From Sphaerochaeta sp. Phil3 (GTDB lineage: Bacteria; Spirochaetota; Spirochaetia; Sphaerochaetales; Sphaerochaetaceae): 64,000 nucleotides of DNA. The stretch spans positions 1 to 64,000 of the forward strand of contig MSGT01000058.1 in NCBI GenBank assembly GCA_001940825.1, given 5' to 3'. Shown one piece after another: positions 1-10,580 of this stretch. Under the pieces are notes generated by a model. That model was not told the origin of the DNA, searched no databases, and saw nothing but the letters and a program-made list of their open reading frames with translations. Within the stretch, counting starts at the first letter, position 1. Each line of letters starts with the position of its first letter. The translations under genes and the position numbers were made by a program.

Positions 1-25
1 GACTTTTGTTACAGCCCCTCTAAGT

Positions 26-97
26 TACGCGGAATAGGGTTTGAACCTATGACCTTCACCACGTCAAGGTGACACTCTCCCGCTGAGTTACCCGCGC
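26..97 (-). tRNA. tRNA-Val (anticodon GAC)
   Basis: Minus strand GCGCGGGTAACTCAGCGGGAGAGTGTCACCTTGACGTGGTGAAGGTCATAGGTTCAAACCCTATTCCGCGTA folds as a cloverleaf; anticodon loop TTGACGT. Confidence 0.93.
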
Positions 98-216
98 ATT
101 ACTCTCCCAATTATGCACGAAAAACAAAAAGTGTCTAGTGGTTTCTGAAAAACCCATCAAACGAAGACTCTCCAAGTTGTCACTTTTTCTGTGATTTTTC
201 ATCAATAGGACACTCA

Positions 217-258
217 CATGTCACTTTTTTGGAAAAAAACCATCAAAAAAGTGACATG
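217..258 (-). terminator. Likely bidirectional intrinsic terminator downstream of kbl
   Basis: Perfect 14-bp inverted repeat CATGTCACTTTTTT / AAAAAAGTGACATG. Confidence 0.7.
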
Positions 259-360
259 CAACCAATCACACGTCCAAAGAACGAGAAACCTGTTCGAAGT
301 TATTTGGATGAAAGCCTAGGCGACAGCGAAAGACAGTGCTCTTTGCACGGCTTGAGCGCA

Positions 361-1572
361 TCAACGACGGCTGTCGTCCAAAGAACGAGAAACCTTTATG
401 AAAGCGTCAACAGCTTTTTGAATCTGCTCTGGCGTATGCACCGCAGACAGCTGCACCCTTATGCGGGCCTTGCCCTTTGGAACCACAGGATAGCAGAATC
501 CAATGACATACACCCCCTCATTCAAAAGGGCATCGGCCATCTTGACAGCCTTGACCTCATCGTAGAGCATGACTGGAACTATGGCGGTGTTGCCTGGAAC
601 AAGGTCGAATCCTGCGGCTTCCATCTTGGAACGGAAGAGCCTTGCGTTCGCCATGGTCTTCTCTCGATATGGATTGCCTTTTTCAAGAAGCTCTATGACC
701 TTCATCGTTCCTCCTGCAACGGCAGGTGCCAATGTGTTGGAGAAAAGGTAGGGACGTGCGCGCTGACGGAACAGGTCAATTAGTTCCTGACGACCGCTTA
801 TGCATCCACCGCTTGCGCCGCCAAGGGCCTTTCCAAAGGTTGTGGTGATCAGATCAACCTTGTCCTGAAGCCCATAGTATTCGGCAGTACCACGGCCCGT
901 AGCGCCAATGTAACCCGTAGAATGCGAGTCATCCACCATGACCAGGCTACCGTACTGCTCAGCAAGGGCGCATATAGCATCAAGCTTTGCAATGTCGCCG
1001 TCCATGGAGAAGACGCCATCTGTGCAAATTATCATTCGCCTGCAATCCATAGAGACAGCTTCCTTCAAGCAGCTCTCAAGCTCAGCCATGTCGCTGTGCT
1101 TGTACCTGAAACGCTTTGCCTTGCACAGGCGAACACCGTCTATGATGGAGGCGTGGTTGAGCTCATCGCTTATGATCGCATCACCTTCTCCTAGAAGAGG
1201 CTCGAACACAGCTCCGTTCGCATCGAAGCAGGAGGAGAACAGTATGGTGTCGTCAGTTCCAAGGAACGCGCTTATCTTACGCTCAAGATCCTTGTGCAGC
1301 TTTTGGGTGCCACAGATGAAACGCACGGACGAAAGGCCGTAGCCCCACACGTCCATTGCAGCCTTGGCAGCCTCAACGACCTCCTTGTTGTCCGCAAGTC
1401 CAAGATAGTTGTTGGCGCAGAAGTTCAATACATCCACGACGCTTCCGTCTGGATTCTGGACCTTTATGAGTCCGCTCTGGGCGGAAACAATCACCCTCTC
1501 CTTCTTTGAAAGTCCCTGCGTCTCAAGTCCATCGAGAAACTCCCTAAGCTCTTTTCTAAGTGCATCCGTCAT
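361..1572 (-). CDS. kbl: Glycine C-acetyltransferase (2-amino-3-ketobutyrate CoA ligase)
   Basis: PLP alpha-oxoamine synthase motifs (DDSHSTGYIGATGRGTAEYYG, TTTFGKALGGASGGCISG); next to tdh. Confidence 0.93.
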   Translation of the reverse strand: MTDALRKELREFLDGLETQGLSKKERVIVSAQSGLIKVQNPDGSVVDVLNFCANNYLGLADNKEVVEAAKAAMDVWGYGLSSVRFICGTQKLHKDLERKISAFLGTDDTILFSSCFDANGAVFEPLLGEGDAIISDELNHASIIDGVRLCKAKRFRYKHSDMAELESCLKEAVSMDCRRMIICTDGVFSMDGDIAKLDAICALAEQYGSLVMVDDSHSTGYIGATGRGTAEYYGLQDKVDLITTTFGKALGGASGGCISGRQELIDLFRQRARPYLFSNTLAPAVAGGTMKVIELLEKGNPYREKTMANARLFRSKMEAAGFDLVPGNTAIVPVMLYDEVKAVKMADALLNEGVYVIGFCYPVVPKGKARIRVQLSAVHTPEQIQKAVDAFIKVSRSLDDSRR

Positions 1573-1575
1573 ACC

Positions 1576-2526
1576 TCAACCCCTCCTTGCCTGTATGGTT
1601 CTGATCATATCCTCAGTCATGGACTCCAAGTCGTAGTCAGGCTCCCAACCCCACTCCACCCTAGCGGCGTAGTCCTCAAGGCAATCGGGCCAGGAATCGG
1701 CTATGGCCTGCTTGACTGGGTCTATGTCGTATCCAATGGTGAAGTCCGGAATCAGATTCCTTATGTATGCCGCCTGCTCCTCCGGGCAGAAGCTCATTGA
1801 GGCGATGTTGAATGCGTTTCTATGGCGCAGTTTGTCAGGGTTTGCCTCCATGACCTGTATTGCGGCCTTGACGGCATCCGGCATGTATATCATGTCAAGG
1901 TACGTGTCGCTTCTTAGGAAGCATTCGTAGTGGTGCTTCTCCACTGCGGCGTAGTAGATGTCAACGGCATAGTCCGTCGTACCGCCGCCAGGAGGTGTCA
2001 TGTTGCTTATGACGCCTGGGAAGCGAACGCCACGGGTGTCCACATCGTACTTGTGGTAGTAGTAGTCGCAAAGAAGCTCGCCTGCGACCTTGGACACCCC
2101 ATATATGGAAGTAGGACGCTGGATGGTATCCTGTGGCGTGTACTGCTTTGGGGTGGAAGGTCCAAAGGCCCCAATTGAGGAAGGCGTGAACACGGCGCAC
2201 TTCTCCTGGCGCGCAACCTCAAGGGATGTTATAAGGCCGTTCATGTTTATGTCCCATGCACGCTGCGGGTTGCGCTCGGCCGTTGCAGAAAGAATTGCAG
2301 CCAAATGATATATCGTATCTATCTTGTGCTTTTTGACGACCTCAAGGAGCTTTTCGCCGTCGCGACTGTCCATCTTGTAGAACGGGCCTCCTTGGACAAG
2401 GTCCAAGTTGACGTCGTCGCGGATATCGGTAAGGACGACGTTGTCGCTTCCGTATTTCCTCCTCAAGCCAATGGCTATCTCAGACCCAAGCTGGCCTAGA
2501 GAGCCCACAACCAGAATGTTCTTCAC
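1576..2526 (-). CDS. NAD-dependent epimerase/SDR-type L-threonine 3-dehydrogenase
   Basis: Rossmann motif KNILVVGSLGQLGSEIA, YGVSK active site, adjacent to kbl. GTG start at 2526 preceded by GGAGG fits better than the ORF-track start. Confidence 0.88.
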   Translation of the reverse strand: MKNILVVGSLGQLGSEIAIGLRRKYGSDNVVLTDIRDDVNLDLVQGGPFYKMDSRDGEKLLEVVKKHKIDTIYHLAAILSATAERNPQRAWDINMNGLITSLEVARQEKCAVFTPSSIGAFGPSTPKQYTPQDTIQRPTSIYGVSKVAGELLCDYYYHKYDVDTRGVRFPGVISNMTPPGGGTTDYAVDIYYAAVEKHHYECFLRSDTYLDMIYMPDAVKAAIQVMEANPDKLRHRNAFNIASMSFCPEEQAAYIRNLIPDFTIGYDIDPVKQAIADSWPDCLEDYAARVEWGWEPDYDLESMTEDMIRTIQARRG

Positions 2527-2632
2527 AAACGGGCCTCCGTGAAACCTCGTATACAGGGACCTCCAAGTCCCTTGTAATTCATTGACAGCAAAAGCTGTTG
2601 GCACTAGAATTGGACCAAATGCGGACCCTTCG

Positions 2633-2704
2633 CAAAAGCTCCTGTCAAAGCTTCCGTAAAAGCTTGATCCAAAGCTGAACCAAAGACGGAACCAAAACAG
2701 AGCC
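2633..2704. repeat. Degenerate 12-nt tandem repeat (~6 units)
   Basis: CAAAAGCTCCTG TCAAAGCTTCCG TAAAAGCTTGAT CCAAAGCTGAAC CAAAGACGGAAC CAAAACAGAGCC. Confidence 0.75.
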
Positions 2705-2844
2705 CAGCCTAAGGATCCATACGAAGTTCAGTATAGTGAACGAATTTTAATATGTCAAAACAAAAGAACGTCTTTCAGCGACAAAACCGGGTTGTCTGAA
2801 GCACGTTCCTGTTGATGACCGATTACAGACCAAGGAGAGAGAAC

Positions 2845-3414
2845 ATGGAAGCCCCTCCAATGATAGGAAAGAACATACAGAAGATGCGCACGGACCGCGG
2901 ACTCACGCTCAACGTGCTGTCAGAGAAATCAGGCGTCTCAAAAGCCATGCTGAGCCAAATAGAGTCCGACAAGGTCAATCCAACCGTAGCGACGGTATGG
3001 AAGATCGCAAAGGGCCTAGGAGTGGAGCTCAACGAACTCCTCAACACTGATTCCCTTCCAAAGAGGATATTCAGCGTGAACCCCAACGAGACCAAGAGCG
3101 CAGCGGCCCTTGAGATGGTGGATCATGGTGTGACCATAAAGGTCCTCTCCCCCCTCAACATGGTGGAAGAGCTTGAGATGTACCTCCTTACGCTTCCAGT
3201 GGGCACGGAGCTTCCGTCCGAGCCGCACTACCCTGGCACGCAGGAGTTCCTTACAATCCTCAAGGGACAGGTTACGGTCACAGCGGGAGAGAACACGGCA
3301 ACGCTCAAGAAAGGCGATTTCCTTGTCTACCACTGCGATGTAGACCATACAATAGCAAACAGCGGCAGCCAGCCGGCTGAGGTCCACATGGTCGTGAGGT
3401 ACACCAAGAAATGA
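2845..3414 (+). CDS. XRE-family regulator with C-terminal cupin domain
   Basis: [56 protein letters not shown] plus cupin; SD AAGGAG upstream of ATG 2845. Confidence 0.88.
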   Translation: MEAPPMIGKNIQKMRTDRGLTLNVLSEKSGVSKAMLSQIESDKVNPTVATVWKIAKGLGVELNELLNTDSLPKRIFSVNPNETKSAAALEMVDHGVTIKVLSPLNMVEELEMYLLTLPVGTELPSEPHYPGTQEFLTILKGQVTVTAGENTATLKKGDFLVYHCDVDHTIANSGSQPAEVHMVVRYTKK

Positions 3415-4475
3415 TAGAGAAGCTAGACGAATTCAAAGGACAGCTCGAGGAGCTGGACTCAAAGCTATCGGATCCAAATGTCATGAAGGACATGTCCGCA
3501 TACAAGAACCTCATGCAGGAGAGAAGCCGCCTTGTTCCAATCGTTGAGGAACTGACGAGCCTCAAGGACCTCATGGAGGAGCTAAAGGACAACGAAGCGC
3601 TTTCCAAAGAGAGCGATCCTGAGATTGCAGAGATGGCAAAGGAGGAGATCCCAGCTCTCAAGGAAAGGATCGAGCAGACGCAGAAGCACTGCAAGATGCT
3701 CCTAGTTCCGCCGGATCCAATGGAAGGCAAGAACATAATCATGGAGATAAGGGCCGGCACGGGCGGCGAAGAAGCAGCCCTTTTTGCAGCGGACCTCTAC
3801 AGGATGTACTCATACTATGCCGAGTCCATGCACTGGAAGCTTGAAGAGATAAGCTCCAACGCAACGGAGCTTGGAGGCTACAAGGAAGTGATAGTCTCCA
3901 TCTCAGGCAAGGACGTCTACGGCTCGCTCAGATGGGAAAGCGGCGTCCACAGAGTCCAAAGGGTTCCTGAGACTGAAAGCGGCGGCAGGATACACACATC
4001 AGCCGTAACGGTTGCAGTCCTTCCTGAAGCGGAGGAGACTGAAGTGGAGATCCGTCAGGAGGACCTTCGCATAGACGTCATGCGTGCAGGCGGCCCTGGT
4101 GGGCAATGCGTCAACACGACTGAAAGCGCCGTTAGGATTACGCATATCCCAACAGGACTGGTCGTGATTTGCCAGAACCAGAAGTCACAGCTCCAGAACA
4201 AGGCCGAGGCCATGAGGGTCCTGCGTTCAAGGCTGTATGACCTTGAAGCCGGAAGAAAGGCAAAGGAACGTGCAGAGGAACGCAAAAGCCAGGTTGGAAG
4301 CGGAGACCGCAGCGAACGCATCCGCACATACAACTTCCCTCAGAACAGGCTTACGGACCACAGGATAAACCTCACCCTCTACAAGCTTGACCTCATCATG
4401 GAGGGCCACCTTGAAGACGTAGTCGAGGCCCTCAAGATAGCCGCAGGCGAAGAGGCCCTCAAGGAAGCGCAGTGA
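3411..4475 (+). CDS. prfA: Peptide chain release factor 1
   Basis: GGQ motif ([22 protein letters not shown]) and [24 protein letters not shown]. Confidence 0.95.
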   Translation: MIEKLDEFKGQLEELDSKLSDPNVMKDMSAYKNLMQERSRLVPIVEELTSLKDLMEELKDNEALSKESDPEIAEMAKEEIPALKERIEQTQKHCKMLLVPPDPMEGKNIIMEIRAGTGGEEAALFAADLYRMYSYYAESMHWKLEEISSNATELGGYKEVIVSISGKDVYGSLRWESGVHRVQRVPETESGGRIHTSAVTVAVLPEAEETEVEIRQEDLRIDVMRAGGPGGQCVNTTESAVRITHIPTGLVVICQNQKSQLQNKAEAMRVLRSRLYDLEAGRKAKERAEERKSQVGSGDRSERIRTYNFPQNRLTDHRINLTLYKLDLIMEGHLEDVVEALKIAAGEEALKEAQ

Positions 4476-5407
4476 CGACCGAACAACTGTACAGGGAGTG
4501 TTCCCGCGTCATAGGAAACGCCAGCGACACCCCTGCATTGGACGCACGAATCATCATCCAGGACGCACTTGGACTGGATGACAGCGCCTTCATGCTCAAA
4601 GGTCCTCACGAAGTCCCCTCAATTGACGCAGAGCGCATACTTGGCATGGTCCACAGCCGCAGGGATGGCACCCCGGTTGCATACATAACAGGCCACCGCG
4701 GCTTCTTCATGGACGATTTCCTTGTCAACGAAAGCACCCTCATCCCACGCGCCGACACAGAGGTCCTCGTCGAACACGCAATCTCAAAATCAAAGCCCAT
4801 AACCCTATACAAGGCCGATAATATTGCGCACACCCCTGTAAACAGGCCATTGTTTTCAATCCTTGATTTATGCTGTGGAACAGGCTGCATAGGAATATCG
4901 CTTGCCAAGACATTGGCCTTGGAACTTGAAAAGCACAACGCAGGCGGCTTCATAGAACTCACCCTATCAGACATCTCAGAAGGCGCTGCAACGGTGTGCA
5001 GACAAAACGCTTCGAACATCCTAGGTGCCTGCAACCCATGCAAACGGTCCAAAGTCTGTTGGAAAGTAGTCACCGGAGACCTCTTCTCAACAGTTGGAGA
5101 CTCACTCTTCGACATCATAGTCACAAATCCTCCATACATACGAAGTGATGTGATCCCAACGCTGGATGAGCAGGTAAGGAACGAACCTTTGCTTGCACTA
5201 GACGGAGGAGACGATGGTCTTGATGCCATTTGCCGCATAGTCGAAGATGCTCCAAAGCATCTTGTCACAGGAGGATGGATGCTCATGGAAATCGGCTTTG
5301 ACCAAGGGGATGCCGTGAAGAGGTTGTTCGCAAGTGCGGGCTTTGTTGACGTATGCGTGGAAAAGGACCTTGGTGGACGCGACAGAGTGGTCATTGGAAG
5401 GATTTAA
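4472..5407 (+). CDS. prmC: Release factor glutamine N5-methyltransferase
   Basis: SAM-binding [15 protein letters not shown] and NPPY motif ([11 protein letters not shown]); overlaps prfA stop. Confidence 0.92.
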   Translation: MTTEQLYRECSRVIGNASDTPALDARIIIQDALGLDDSAFMLKGPHEVPSIDAERILGMVHSRRDGTPVAYITGHRGFFMDDFLVNESTLIPRADTEVLVEHAISKSKPITLYKADNIAHTPVNRPLFSILDLCCGTGCIGISLAKTLALELEKHNAGGFIELTLSDISEGAATVCRQNASNILGACNPCKRSKVCWKVVTGDLFSTVGDSLFDIIVTNPPYIRSDVIPTLDEQVRNEPLLALDGGDDGLDAICRIVEDAPKHLVTGGWMLMEIGFDQGDAVKRLFASAGFVDVCVEKDLGGRDRVVIGRI

Positions 5408-5445
5408 CAGTAGAATAACGCAGACGAACGGTCAGGAAGGTTGGT

Positions 5446-7494
5446 ATGTACGAAGAGCTTGTAAAAAGATTCATGCAAAAGGTCACAAAGTACTCGCAGG
5501 AGGACCATGACAAGATAGAGAAAGCCGCCTACTATGCGAATCTCAAGCATGAGAACCAGAAGCGCAAAAGCGGAGAGCCGTACATAATCCACCCCCTTGC
5601 GGTGGCTGAGACCCTAATCCAGATGAACATGGATGCAGACACGGTGTGCGCCGGTCTGCTGCACGATGTCATAGAGGACACGGATACATCGGAAGAGAAC
5701 ATAACGGAACTCTTTGGCAAGAACGTGTGTGAGCTCGTGCAGGGTGTAACGAAGATTGCAAACATAAAGAACCTGTCCAAGAGCGCGCAGGAAGCCGAGA
5801 CCATAAGGAAGATGTTCATTGCAACGAGCAAGAACATGCCTGTCATAATCATCAAGCTTGCGGACAAGCTGCACAACATGCGAACGCTGCAGTACATGGA
5901 CCCCACAAGAGCCAAGGAGATTGCAAGCGACTGCCTTGACATATACGCACCCCTTGCAGACCGCCTTGGTATCTCCTGGATGAAGGCCGAGCTGGAGGAC
6001 CTTAGCCTCAAGACGCTAAAGCCGGACACCTACCAGTACATACAGGACTACCTGCTTTCCAAACAGGGAGAGTTCGACAAATACCTTGAAACGATAAAGA
6101 AGAAGATCTCCAATGCATGCATAGATGCAGGAATCAAGGGCATAAAGATAACATCACGCTCCAAACACACCTACTCCATCTATATGAAGATGAAGAAGCG
6201 CCGCAAGGAGATAGACGAGATCTTCGACATCCTTGGCGTGAGGGTGATATGCAACACCGTACCTGAGTGCTACACCCTCGTTGGAATAATCCACCAGCTG
6301 TGGCCGCCTATGGAAGGCCGCTTCAAGGACTACATAGCTATGCCAAAGGCCAACAACTACCAAAGCCTTCACACCACCATAATGACGATGAACGGGGTGA
6401 TCCTTGAAGTCCAGATCCGCACCTACGAAATGGATCAGATAGCGGAGTACGGCGTTGCATCCCACTGGGTCTACAAGGCAAGCCTAGGAGGGGCGCAGTC
6501 AAGCCAAAGCTGGGTGAACATGGACAGCCAGCAGCTTTCAAGGATAGCCTCCAAACTCAAGACATGGAACAACGAGATTGAGCAGAGCGAATCCTTCATG
6601 GACGACATAAAGAGCGAACTTTTGAAGGACACCATCTATGTGTTCACCCCAAAGGGACAGGCGATAGAGCTTCCCGTGGGAGCCACCGCACTTGACTTTG
6701 CATACACGATCCATACGGAGATTGGAAACCAGACCGTAAGTGCAAAGGCGAACGGCTCCATCATCCCTCTTGGACAGCCTCTTCAGAACACCCAGGTCAT
6801 AGAGATAATCACCCAAAAGAACGCCCACCCTAGGGTCTCATGGCTCAAATACGCCCACACAACAAGTGCACGAAGGAAGATAAGGGCGTGGCTGAACAAG
6901 TACGATGAGAACCTTCTCATAGAGAAGAACATCATAGCCCACAAGAAGGACGTAGAGGCCGCCATAGCAAGCGAACCCGCCGCATCTCAGGCACCGCAGG
7001 AACTTGCAGACAGCGACATAGTGCGTCAGGTCAACAACGACAGCACGAAGAGCACAATAACCGTTGCCAAGAACCGCAACATAATGATAAGCATAGCCCA
7101 ATGCTGCAACCCCGTCCCTGGCGATGCAATAGTTGGATACATATCAAGAGGCCGAGGAATCATCGTCCACAAGGCCGACTGCCCAAACCTTGCGCACATG
7201 TCAGAGATAGACCAGCGCAAGATAGAGGTCGAATGGGAGACCGCCGCAGAGACCGTCACCCGCCGCTTCATGGTGACCAGCAAACGCACCCAGGATCTCT
7301 TCAGCGAAATAGAAGGGGCCCTTCGCAACCACTCCGGGCACCTGGTGGCAGGTAGTCTCATAGACGATGAAATGGGAAACCTCGTTGGAACGTTCACGGT
7401 GGAATGCGACAACGAGGAGTCGTTCAAAAAGGTCGTCAAATCCATACGGAGCATTCCAAACGTTATAAAGATTGCCCCTGCACCCATGAATTAG
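5446..7494 (+). CDS. RelA/SpoT bifunctional (p)ppGpp synthetase/hydrolase
   Basis: HD domain (LLHDVIEDT), synthetase domain (YQSLHTTI), TGS and ACT domains. Confidence 0.95.
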   Translation: MYEELVKRFMQKVTKYSQEDHDKIEKAAYYANLKHENQKRKSGEPYIIHPLAVAETLIQMNMDADTVCAGLLHDVIEDTDTSEENITELFGKNVCELVQGVTKIANIKNLSKSAQEAETIRKMFIATSKNMPVIIIKLADKLHNMRTLQYMDPTRAKEIASDCLDIYAPLADRLGISWMKAELEDLSLKTLKPDTYQYIQDYLLSKQGEFDKYLETIKKKISNACIDAGIKGIKITSRSKHTYSIYMKMKKRRKEIDEIFDILGVRVICNTVPECYTLVGIIHQLWPPMEGRFKDYIAMPKANNYQSLHTTIMTMNGVILEVQIRTYEMDQIAEYGVASHWVYKASLGGAQSSQSWVNMDSQQLSRIASKLKTWNNEIEQSESFMDDIKSELLKDTIYVFTPKGQAIELPVGATALDFAYTIHTEIGNQTVSAKANGSIIPLGQPLQNTQVIEIITQKNAHPRVSWLKYAHTTSARRKIRAWLNKYDENLLIEKNIIAHKKDVEAAIASEPAASQAPQELADSDIVRQVNNDSTKSTITVAKNRNIMISIAQCCNPVPGDAIVGYISRGRGIIVHKADCPNLAHMSEIDQRKIEVEWETAAETVTRRFMVTSKRTQDLFSEIEGALRNHSGHLVAGSLIDDEMGNLVGTFTVECDNEESFKKVVKSIRSIPNVIKIAPAPMN

Positions 7495-7514
7495 GTATCA
7501 TTGAAGCAGGATTC

Positions 7515-7574
7515 GTCCCAAGTGGCATCATTCCAAGAAAAACCATTCCAAGAGATATCATTCCAAACGGAGGT
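7515..7574. repeat. Degenerate 15-nt tandem repeat x4 upstream of rpiB
   Basis: GTCCCAAGTGGCATC ATTCCAAGAAAAACC ATTCCAAGAGATATC ATTCCAAACGGAGGT. Confidence 0.85.
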
Positions 7575-7579
7575 TCGTC

Positions 7580-8023
7580 ATGAAGAAAGTCGTAGTTGCA
7601 AATGATCAGGGAGCCGTTGAGCTCACGGCATCTATAGTGGAGCATCTGAAGAAGCAAGGCTTTGAAGTCAACTATCTTGGCATAGGGGAACCTGTATCCG
7701 TCGACTATCCCGACATGGCAAAGGCCGCATGCGAAGAGTTCAAGAAAGGCGGCTATGAGTTTGGCGTGCTCTGCTGCGGAACCGGCATTGGCATCTCCAT
7801 ATGCGCCAACAAAATAGACGGCATAAGGTGCGCTCTACCCCAGAACTGCTACGCCGCCACCATGTGCAAGGAACACAACGACGCCAACTTCATAGCCTTT
7901 GGTGGCCGCATAGACTACCCCCAACCCGTCCTGAACATGCTTGACTCCTATATCAATACCGATGTCTCAATGGACGAGCGCCACGTTCGCCGCCGCGCCA
8001 AGATGATGGCGTTGGAGAAATAG
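7580..8023 (+). CDS. rpiB: Ribose-5-phosphate isomerase B (RpiB/LacAB family)
   Basis: VVVANDQGAVELTASIVEHLK, CGTGIGISICANKIDGIRCAL. Confidence 0.88.
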   Translation: MKKVVVANDQGAVELTASIVEHLKKQGFEVNYLGIGEPVSVDYPDMAKAACEEFKKGGYEFGVLCCGTGIGISICANKIDGIRCALPQNCYAATMCKEHNDANFIAFGGRIDYPQPVLNMLDSYINTDVSMDERHVRRRAKMMALEK

Positions 8024-8103
8024 AAGCCACTCCAAAAACCCAGAAACGCTAGGTTTATCGCCGTTTTTTATCGCCGTTTTTCTGCTCCAGAAAGGTCTCC
8101 GAC

Positions 8104-8661
8104 CTATCTTGCCTTCACGTAGTGGTCATACATTAGGATGGAGCAGAACAGGCTCACCTTTCCTTCCATGAAGTTCCAGGCAATGCCAATGGGCAAAAGA
8201 TGCTCGCGCCTACCTGAGTAAGGCATCCCAATGGTGAGGGTGTTGAGCCTGAACGTAAGGTATGTGGGCATGAACACCCCCTTTTCGTTGTGGGTGCTGC
8301 AGAACAGCCCAAGGCTCAGCATGGTGTTTATGCCCGTGCCTGCCGTGTTGCCGGCGCTGACACGATCGCCAAGAAGGGCATAGCTGAACTCAAAGCCGGC
8401 CACTACGTCTGAAAGAGGAGAAGGCACTATTGGGGTTATTGCCTCGACTGCTACCTCAAGACGCTTGGTGAGACCAAACGTCATTCCACCTAGGAAATGA
8501 AGACCAGTGTCCATATAGGAATCCCAAAGGAAAGAGCCGTTTCCAACCCTTATTCCAATATCCTTGAACAGCACGGAACCTCCGTTGACGGACTCAGCCT
8601 CACCTGCGGCCAAGGAGAACAGCGTGACAACGACAAGAACGACTACAAAGAACCTTTTCAC
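8104..8661 (-). CDS. Exported hypothetical protein
   Basis: GTG start with SD AAGGAGG then signal peptide VKRFFVVVLVVVTLFSLAAGEA; beta-barrel-like alternation downstream. Confidence 0.6.
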   Translation of the reverse strand: MKRFFVVVLVVVTLFSLAAGEAESVNGGSVLFKDIGIRVGNGSFLWDSYMDTGLHFLGGMTFGLTKRLEVAVEAITPIVPSPLSDVVAGFEFSYALLGDRVSAGNTAGTGINTMLSLGLFCSTHNEKGVFMPTYLTFRLNTLTIGMPYSGRREHLLPIGIAWNFMEGKVSLFCSILMYDHYVKAR

Positions 8662-8683
8662 AACACACCCTCCTTGCAAACCA

Positions 8684-9229
8684 TCAGACATGATATAGAG
8701 GAGTGAACCTGAAGAAGGTTACACCCCATAGGTAATTGACAGCAGCCAAGCCCAGCGACTGCATATCCAAAAGCACGAACGGAGAGAACCACTCGTACAC
8801 ATAGTCCTTATCCATCGTCCTGAAGGGGGAAGCCTCAAAGTACAGAGAAATCCCGCCAATGCCCTGATGAAGAAACACAAACCCCGCTGTAAGGCTTGGC
8901 GACCAAGGTCCGGGGTTGGAAAGGGTAAACTGCAACGGATTCCAAGAGAACCTGCCAATTTCCAAACAAAGGCCCAAACCAAGACCATCAAACGTCAAAC
9001 CCCTGCCATGACCGTCCCATGAGGCACCTGTCCAAGCCATGAACACAGGATTCAGAAGCGTTGAATCGAACGGCATATACGCGACATCAAAGGACATGGA
9101 GGAAACACTGTCGCTTCTTCCAGACAGCGACACGCCAACACCAAGGTTGAAATAGGAAGAATCGGCCAACAGAGGCAGGATACACACAACAACCAAGACT
9201 GCAATTACTATCCTTCTTTTCACAATCAA
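8684..9229 (-). CDS. Exported hypothetical protein
   Basis: Signal peptide VKRRIVIAVLVVVCILPLLA; start overlaps upstream gene stop. Confidence 0.6.
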   Translation of the reverse strand: MIVKRRIVIAVLVVVCILPLLADSSYFNLGVGVSLSGRSDSVSSMSFDVAYMPFDSTLLNPVFMAWTGASWDGHGRGLTFDGLGLGLCLEIGRFSWNPLQFTLSNPGPWSPSLTAGFVFLHQGIGGISLYFEASPFRTMDKDYVYEWFSPFVLLDMQSLGLAAVNYLWGVTFFRFTPLYHV

Positions 9230-10569
9230 CCCCCAAAGTAGTTAATGATGAAACAAAGCTTCCTAAGAAGGGTATGCCACTTGGATGCCTGCTCGTATGA
9301 AACCTGATTGGAATAGTCCTGAATCTCCAGATAATGTTCCTTGAGTTGCATAGCAAGTTCCGGGCTGTCGATCACCAACGTTATCTCCGATGAAATATGT
9401 AGGCTTCTATAGTTGAAATTGGACGAGCCGCAAATAACATACCGTTCATCGACGATCACAAGCTTTTCATGAAGCAACGACCCATTGGTGTAGGCAGAAG
9501 GATCTTCCATCCACACCTCCACTCCAGCATCCAAGAGATCCTTTGTTGCATATTTGGAAGCATTTAGAAGACTCGCCCTGTCGTCGTTTCTGAGAATCAT
9601 CTCAAACTTAACGCCATTTGAGGTACAGGCTTCCACCGCAGCGTACATATCCGAATCCAACGTTGGAAGGAAAGGAAGCATTAGAATCTCCTCCTTAGCC
9701 TGTGCCATGACCGCGCCATACATTGGAGCAATCTCTCCCCCATTTGTCTGGTTGGCAATCCAACCTGAAATCAAGGCCTCTTCATTGGAACCATCTTCGA
9801 CTGCATTGTCCGCAACGGCATCGGTCTCAAGAACGCCGGATTCCAAGCCCAAGGAAGAGATATCCTCCCAGCTGTAGCGATTCCAGAACTCCACGAAGTC
9901 GTCAGTGAGCTTTTTGGCACAGGATGGCGAGTCGAACACATACATGGCATCCCTGTCTCCGCCGTCCTCGATGCTACTCATGGAAATGTAATTCATGTTC
10001 ATACCTCCAACGGCCACATGGACTCCGTCCGAGACGAAGAACTTGCGGTGCTCCCGGTAGAACAGGTTGAATACCCATGGGATTCTGTTTGCAGACATCC
10101 TATTGTACTCAAAAAGATGCACGCCGTAGTCCCTAAGATCATACAAGGTACGCATATGATAGCGGGACTTCGTCATGTCCAACGCACTTGACGAATCTAT
10201 GACGACATAGACATCCACACCAGCCTGGGCTTTGGCCTTCATGGTATCGAAGACATCCTGGTTCAGGTCGCACTCGGATCCAAGGAACACAGTGCAAATG
10301 AAATAATCCTGCGTGTCCTCAAGCATCCTCACAAGGCGGTCCTTCCATTGACTTCCATCGTTGTAAACCGTGGGGAACGTCATCTCTATGCGCTCGTAGC
10401 CAAGGATGTCCAACTTCTCACCAAGTTCCAAGGAAGGGTCCTGCGACACATCATTCATCATCCCCAAGCCCGATACCCTTGAGCCAGACGATACCGTAGA
10501 ACATGAAACGGCCAATATAGCAAGCAAAGAGGCAAGGGCCAAGCAACACAGCGAACTTCTCAACTTCAT
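9226..10569 (-). CDS. Phospholipase D-like lipoprotein (cardiolipin synthase/HKD family)
   Basis: Two HKD motifs (HRKFFVSDGVHVAVGGMN; HEKLVIVDERYVICGSSNFNYRS); lipoprotein leader MKLRSSLCCLALASLLAILAVSCS. Confidence 0.85.
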   Translation of the reverse strand: MKLRSSLCCLALASLLAILAVSCSTVSSGSRVSGLGMMNDVSQDPSLELGEKLDILGYERIEMTFPTVYNDGSQWKDRLVRMLEDTQDYFICTVFLGSECDLNQDVFDTMKAKAQAGVDVYVVIDSSSALDMTKSRYHMRTLYDLRDYGVHLFEYNRMSANRIPWVFNLFYREHRKFFVSDGVHVAVGGMNMNYISMSSIEDGGDRDAMYVFDSPSCAKKLTDDFVEFWNRYSWEDISSLGLESGVLETDAVADNAVEDGSNEEALISGWIANQTNGGEIAPMYGAVMAQAKEEILMLPFLPTLDSDMYAAVEACTSNGVKFEMILRNDDRASLLNASKYATKDLLDAGVEVWMEDPSAYTNGSLLHEKLVIVDERYVICGSSNFNYRSLHISSEITLVIDSPELAMQLKEHYLEIQDYSNQVSYEQASKWHTLLRKLCFIINYFGG

Positions 10570-10580
10570 ACCATCAACCA

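Noticed and set aside
229-783. 184-aa plus-strand ORF over the kbl 3' end
   Set aside because: Antisense shadow of kbl; no recognisable family. The same applies to most opposite-strand ORFs in the track.
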